From Verrucomicrobiales bacterium (GTDB lineage Bacteria; Verrucomicrobiota; Verrucomicrobiia; Methylacidiphilales; JAAUTS01): DNA of 7,976 nucleotides. Numbering within the stretch: position 1 is the stretch's first letter; every line of letters begins with the position of its first letter. Both the position numbers and the translations under genes were made by a program. This document shows, piece after piece, positions 5,909 to 7,976 of this stretch. The notes beneath the pieces were generated by a model, which was not told where the DNA came from, did not search any database, and saw only the letters and a program-made list of their open reading frames with translations. The DNA is taken from positions 1 to 7,976 of the forward strand of contig JAITHY010000153.1 of the NCBI GenBank assembly GCA_031279715.1, given 5' to 3'.

Positions 5909-6445
5909 TCACTTTTTCAACCCTTCCAACGCCTCTTGTTGCAAGCGCTCCTGGTCCGCCGCTGACAGCGCGCGGCCGATGACTTTGCTGGTGGTCAGCA
6001 CGACAAGCCGGCCCATTTCCTGCCGCAACTCGCCCGCCAGCCGCTCCCGCTCCCGCGCGGCGGTTTCCCCGGCCTTTTTCAACATGGCCTCGATTTGCAA
6101 TACGGTTTCTTGCGCCTTGCGCGCGGTCAGCGAGTCGGCGTCGCTCTTCGCCTTCGCCAGCAGCGCGTTGGCGGCCTCGTTGGCTTTCGCCAAAATTACC
6201 CGCCTCGTCCGCTCGCTGGCGGCGAGTTCGTTTTTGATTTTCTCAACGTTCGCCACGCTTTCCGCGACGCGCCGCTGACGCTCATCCAACATTTTCAAAA
6301 TCGGCCGGTAGGCATACTTTTTCAAAATGAGGAATAAGATGATGAAGATGACCAGCTGGCTGGCCAACAGACGCCACTCAATGCCAAGGCCGTTGATGAC
6401 CTCCACCACCCCGCTGTGACTGTCAGCGTCCGCCGCCGCCAGCAT
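5909..6445 (-). CDS. atpF: F1F0 ATP synthase subunit b
   Basis: A 178-residue b subunit, the membrane-anchored peripheral stalk. Residues 28-42 form one membrane helix (LVIFIILFLILKK), followed by the family-typical YRPILKMLDERQ hinge (about 46-57) and a long charged coiled coil rich in Ala, Glu, Lys and Arg (about 58-150), then a C-terminal delta-binding part. I chose the ATG at 6443-6445, preceded by AGGG. An in-frame ATG at 6482-6484 would add 13 residues, but it lacks a ribosome binding site and lies just after a G6/C6 hairpin. The alternative cannot be excluded. The gene lies about 79 nt after atpE and has four copies of the dispersed GTCAGCG word. Confidence 0.93.
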   Translation of the reverse strand: MLAAADADSHSGVVEVINGLGIEWRLLASQLVIFIILFLILKKYAYRPILKMLDERQRRVAESVANVEKIKNELAASERTRRVILAKANEAANALLAKAKSDADSLTARKAQETVLQIEAMLKKAGETAARERERLAGELRQEMGRLVVLTTSKVIGRALSAADQERLQQEALEGLKK

Positions 6446-6490
6446 CGCGCCCTGCGTTACTCTTGCCGTTAATGATGACCACATAAAATC

Positions 6491-6512
6491 GGGGGGATTC
6501 GCCCCTCCCCCC
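6491..6512 (-). other. G6/C6 hairpin in the atpE-atpF spacer
   Basis: Six G (6491-6496) face six C (6507-6512) across a 10-base loop. In minus-strand RNA the stem is followed by GAUUUU. A hairpin here could block RNA decay or partly attenuate transcription, which would help make more c subunit than b. This function is inferred from the position only. Confidence 0.5.
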
Positions 6513-6524
6513 AAGGGTTGATTT

Positions 6525-6719
6525 TCAAACTTTGATGAATAAAGCGTAGAACACAATCGCCTCCGCCAGCGCAGACCCCAGAATCGCCATGGTCAACACC
6601 TTCGGGAACGCGCCGGGGTTGCGCCCAATCGCCTCCACCGCTTTCGCGCCCACGATGCCCACGCCAATGGCCGCGCCCAAAGCCGCCGCCGCCACATTGA
6701 TACTTCCTGTCAGTTCCAT
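6525..6719 (-). CDS. atpE: F1F0 ATP synthase subunit c
   Basis: A 64-residue hairpin protein that forms the rotating ring of F0. Helix 1 carries the small-residue packing pattern (GAAIGVGIVG, residues 15-24), the polar loop is GRNPG (32-36), and helix 2 holds the ion-binding carboxylate E53 in SALAEAIVF. Compared with the sodium-type c subunit of Ilyobacter, the helix-1 glutamine position is Val and the residue after the glutamate is Ala instead of Ser, so proton coupling is likely. The start is decided by GAAAGG (6725-6730) five nt before the ATG. An in-frame upstream start would add a basic 19-residue extension without a good ribosome binding site. At 64 residues it is shorter than the 79 of E. 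coli, lacking much of an N-terminal lead-in. It is flanked by atpB and atpF. Confidence 0.95.
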   Translation of the reverse strand: MELTGSINVAAAALGAAIGVGIVGAKAVEAIGRNPGAFPKVLTMAILGSALAEAIVFYALFIKV

Positions 6720-6794
6720 ATTTGCCTTTCTATTTTTCCGCCGACGCCCACTCGCTGGGAATGGTCGCGCCGGCAAATGGTCATCGTCAGCGCC

Positions 6795-7622
6795 TCAATG
6801 CGCCTCCTCCTCGTGCGCTGTCGAGAGTTGCGTGTACACCGCGCACAACAACAAGAACACCAGCGCCTGCACCAGCCCGACGAGCAATTCCATCCCGTAC
6901 GCCAGCGTTCCAAACACCACGCCGCCGACCGGCCCGCCCAGCCCCATCAGCGCGTGCACCAAATTTTCCCCGCCGAAAATATTGCCGTACAACCGCATCG
7001 GCAGCGACAGCGCGCGCGAGGCGATTGAAATCAACTCAATGCACCCGACGCCGACGAACACAAACGCGAGAAAAGCGTTCAGCGTCACTGTCAGCGCCTT
7101 CGCCACAAGACCGAGGCCCGTCGTCTCCAGCAATCCCTTCGGCCCGAAATTATGCTTGATAAACCCCCACAACCCGACTTCCCGAATCGTCCACACAAAC
7201 CAAATCACCATGAACGACAGCGCCAGCGCCAGCGTCATGTTCACGTCCGCGTTCGCCCCGCGCAACAACGGCACAAACTCCCGCTGACCGTGAACTTCCC
7301 CAACCACGCCGACGGACCCGACGCCCGGCAGCAGTGACGACCAGTTCGCCACGAGAATAAAAATGAAATAACTCACCAACAGCGGCGCGACCTTCCGCAC
7401 CAATTTTGCGCCGACGATGGATTCCACGAGCGCAAACAGAGACTCCACGGCCCATTCGAGAAAATTTTGCGCTCCGGCCGGCACCAACGCGAGCTTGCGC
7501 GTGGCGATTTGGACAAACCCCACAATCAGCGCAACCGTGATGACGGCGCTGATGGTGGAGTTGGTAATCCACGAACCCAAACCCACCGCCTCCGCCGTGG
7601 GGCTGACCGATGCGAGCAACAT
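6795..7622 (-). CDS. atpB: F1F0 ATP synthase subunit a
   Basis: A 275-residue membrane subunit providing the proton half-channels of F0. Key residues are R210 in SLPMRLYGNIFGGE (the essential arginine facing the c-ring), E219 in the same motif, and Q252 in LVQALVF. These coincide with E. coli numbering. Several hydrophobic helices follow a short periplasmic-type N-terminus (first about residues 22-40). The DVNMTLALALSFM segment is also typical of the family. I chose the ATG at 7620-7622 because the family sequence begins there. The in-frame extension to 7757 is basic, lies in the spacer and looks non-coding. AGG about five nt before the ATG is a weak ribosome binding site. It is the first gene of the atp series, and no atpI is visible before it. 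Confidence 0.95.
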   Translation of the reverse strand: MLLASVSPTAEAVGLGSWITNSTISAVITVALIVGFVQIATRKLALVPAGAQNFLEWAVESLFALVESIVGAKLVRKVAPLLVSYFIFILVANWSSLLPGVGSVGVVGEVHGQREFVPLLRGANADVNMTLALALSFMVIWFVWTIREVGLWGFIKHNFGPKGLLETTGLGLVAKALTVTLNAFLAFVFVGVGCIELISIASRALSLPMRLYGNIFGGENLVHALMGLGGPVGGVVFGTLAYGMELLVGLVQALVFLLLCAVYTQLSTAHEEEAH

Positions 7623-7630
7623 TGCAGCCT

Positions 7631-7662
7631 GATATAATCCCGCGTCTTTGCGCGCGATGCAA
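7631..7662 (-). promoter_or_regulatory. Possible atp operon promoter
   Basis: On the minus strand, TTGCAT (7657-7662) precedes an AT-rich ATTATATC stretch (7631-7638) with an 18-nt spacer to ATTATA. The AT-rich box stands out in a GC-rich spacer. Initiation there would fall close to the atpB ATG, giving a very short leader. The -35 box is poor, so this is only a candidate. Confidence 0.2.
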
Positions 7663-7699
7663 GCAAAAGTTAAAGCCGGACGGAAAACGCCGACGCCAC

Positions 7700-7744
7700 G
7701 CCGCGGAGAACGCGAGTTTTTTAAAACCCTGCGAACTCCGCGGC
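7700..7744. repeat. Inverted repeat between the autotransporter gene and atpB
   Basis: GCCGCGGAG (7700-7708) pairs perfectly with CTCCGCGGC (7736-7744), and CGC (7711-7713) pairs with GCG (7731-7733) inside it after an AA/AA internal loop. No T-tract directly follows on either strand, so it is not a classic intrinsic terminator. Its position just after the autotransporter stop suggests a 3'-end or transcript-stability element. Confidence 0.5.
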
Positions 7745-7761
7745 TCCACGTGAACATTGGA

Positions 7762-7976
7762 TTAGAACTGATAGCGATAACCTGCGTTGAGGCCCCAGGG
7801 TTTGGTGAACTTGTCGCCGAAGGAGGCTTCGTAGTCGAGGCTGAGGTGATGGGCGGTGTTGAGTTTCCAAATGAGGCCGGCGCCGATTTCCGCGCGGGCG
7901 CCGTCGAGGTTCGGACGCCATTCTCCGCCGCTGGCTTTGACTTTTCCGCCGGTGCTCACTTGTTCGACGCCGCTGA
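7762..7976 (-). CDS. Autotransporter outer-membrane beta-barrel, C-terminal part (partial)
   Basis: The 3' end of a gene running in from the right edge, where the frame stays open. About 71 codons are visible, ending at TAA (7762-7764). The final segment alternates polar and hydrophobic residues as in beta-strands and contains SLDYEASFGDKF, then PWGLNAGYRYQF, the pattern of the last strands of autotransporter beta-domains (PF03797-like): an aromatic-rich strand, G-x-KF-x-x-PW, and a terminal phenylalanine, the outer-membrane insertion signal recognised by the BAM complex. This supports a diderm cell envelope. The passenger domain and start lie outside the window, so the substrate or adhesin role is unknown. 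A GTG at 7957-7959 is in frame but is not a likely start, because coding sequence continues beyond it. It is oriented like the atp genes, with 139 nt before atpB. Confidence 0.75.
   Translation of the reverse strand, partial: SGVEQVSTGGKVKASGGEWRPNLDGARAEIGAGLIWKLNTAHHLSLDYEASFGDKFTKPWGLNAGYRYQF

Larger units (their letters stand above)
98..7288. repeat. Dispersed short word GTCAGCG / CGCTGAC, 31 copies
   Basis: The plus strand has GTCAGCG starting at 139, 497, 846, 941, 1094, 1892, 2397, 2814, 3529, 3825, 4341, 4644, 5432, 5486, 6126, 6422, 6786 and 7090. It has the complement CGCTGAC starting at 98, 862, 902, 1258, 1944, 2864, 3098, 3140, 5350, 5605, 5960, 6273 and 7282. In one orientation the base three positions before the word is A in 24 of 31 copies, and the base just before it is C in 19 of 31, giving an extended form (C/G)A(C/G)CGTCAGCG. 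Ten copies match CCGTCAGCG exactly. With 60% GC about 1.5 heptamers would be expected. Copies fall within genes in different codon frames and between genes (1258, 6786). The function is unknown. A DNA uptake sequence, a HIP1-like iterated word or a chromosome-organisation site are possible. Confidence 0.8.

Noticed and set aside
7217..7236. Short AGCGCC-type repeat in atpB
   Set aside because: It encodes the alternating Leu-Ala stretch LALAL of a membrane helix, so codon choice explains it.
98..7288. Reading the repeated word as HIP1, the Neisseria uptake sequence or the Haemophilus uptake sequence
   Set aside because: Its core GTCAGCG does not match GCGATCGC, GCCGTCTGAA or AAGTGCGGT. Only the distribution is similar.
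7623..7757. 45-codon N-terminal extension of atpB
   Set aside because: It is basic, contains the inverted repeat at 7700-7744, and does not resemble the start of any a subunit. The ATG at 7622 fits the family.

Overview
The window reads as a chromosomal energy-metabolism segment of a Gram-negative (diderm) bacterium with roughly 60% GC. Every gene I can support lies on the minus strand, so the layout reads from right to left. Three things suggest Verrucomicrobiota or a close relative: an ATP synthase delta subunit of only 129 residues, a YhaM-like OB-fold plus HD-domain protein, and an outer-membrane autotransporter barrel. This assignment rests on recalled family features, not on a search.

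From right to left, the window holds the 3' end of an autotransporter gene (7762-7976), then the ATP synthase genes atpB (a), atpE (c), atpF (b), an unassigned 67-codon reading frame, atpH (delta) and atpA (alpha). After atpA comes cytochrome bd oxidase (cydA, cydB) instead of the expected atpG, atpD and atpC. Then follow a YhaM-like HD/OB-fold protein and a small putative membrane protein, ending at a strong hairpin terminator at the left edge. Spacing is tight (TGA-C-ATG, two ATGA overlaps, a 9-nt gap), so long co-transcribed units are likely. No stretch over 300 bases lacks a gene. No tRNA, rRNA, CRISPR array or insertion sequence was seen.

Functionally, cytochrome bd oxidises quinol and reduces O2, building a proton gradient. 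The F-type ATP synthase uses that gradient, and the c subunit carries proton-type rather than sodium-type coupling residues. Gamma, beta and epsilon subunits, CydX and the CydDC transporter are not in the window and must be encoded elsewhere if the complexes are functional.

The most unusual signal is a short DNA word. GTCAGCG or its complement CGCTGAC occurs 31 times in 7976 bases, against about 1.5 expected from base composition. It usually has the longer form (C/G)A(C/G)CGTCAGCG, lies in both orientations, falls in different codon frames and also occurs between genes. It behaves like a DNA uptake sequence or a HIP1-type highly iterated motif. Other points are a histidine-to-glutamine change at the haem-ligand position of CydA, the broken atp operon, and competing hairpins between atpF and atpH.
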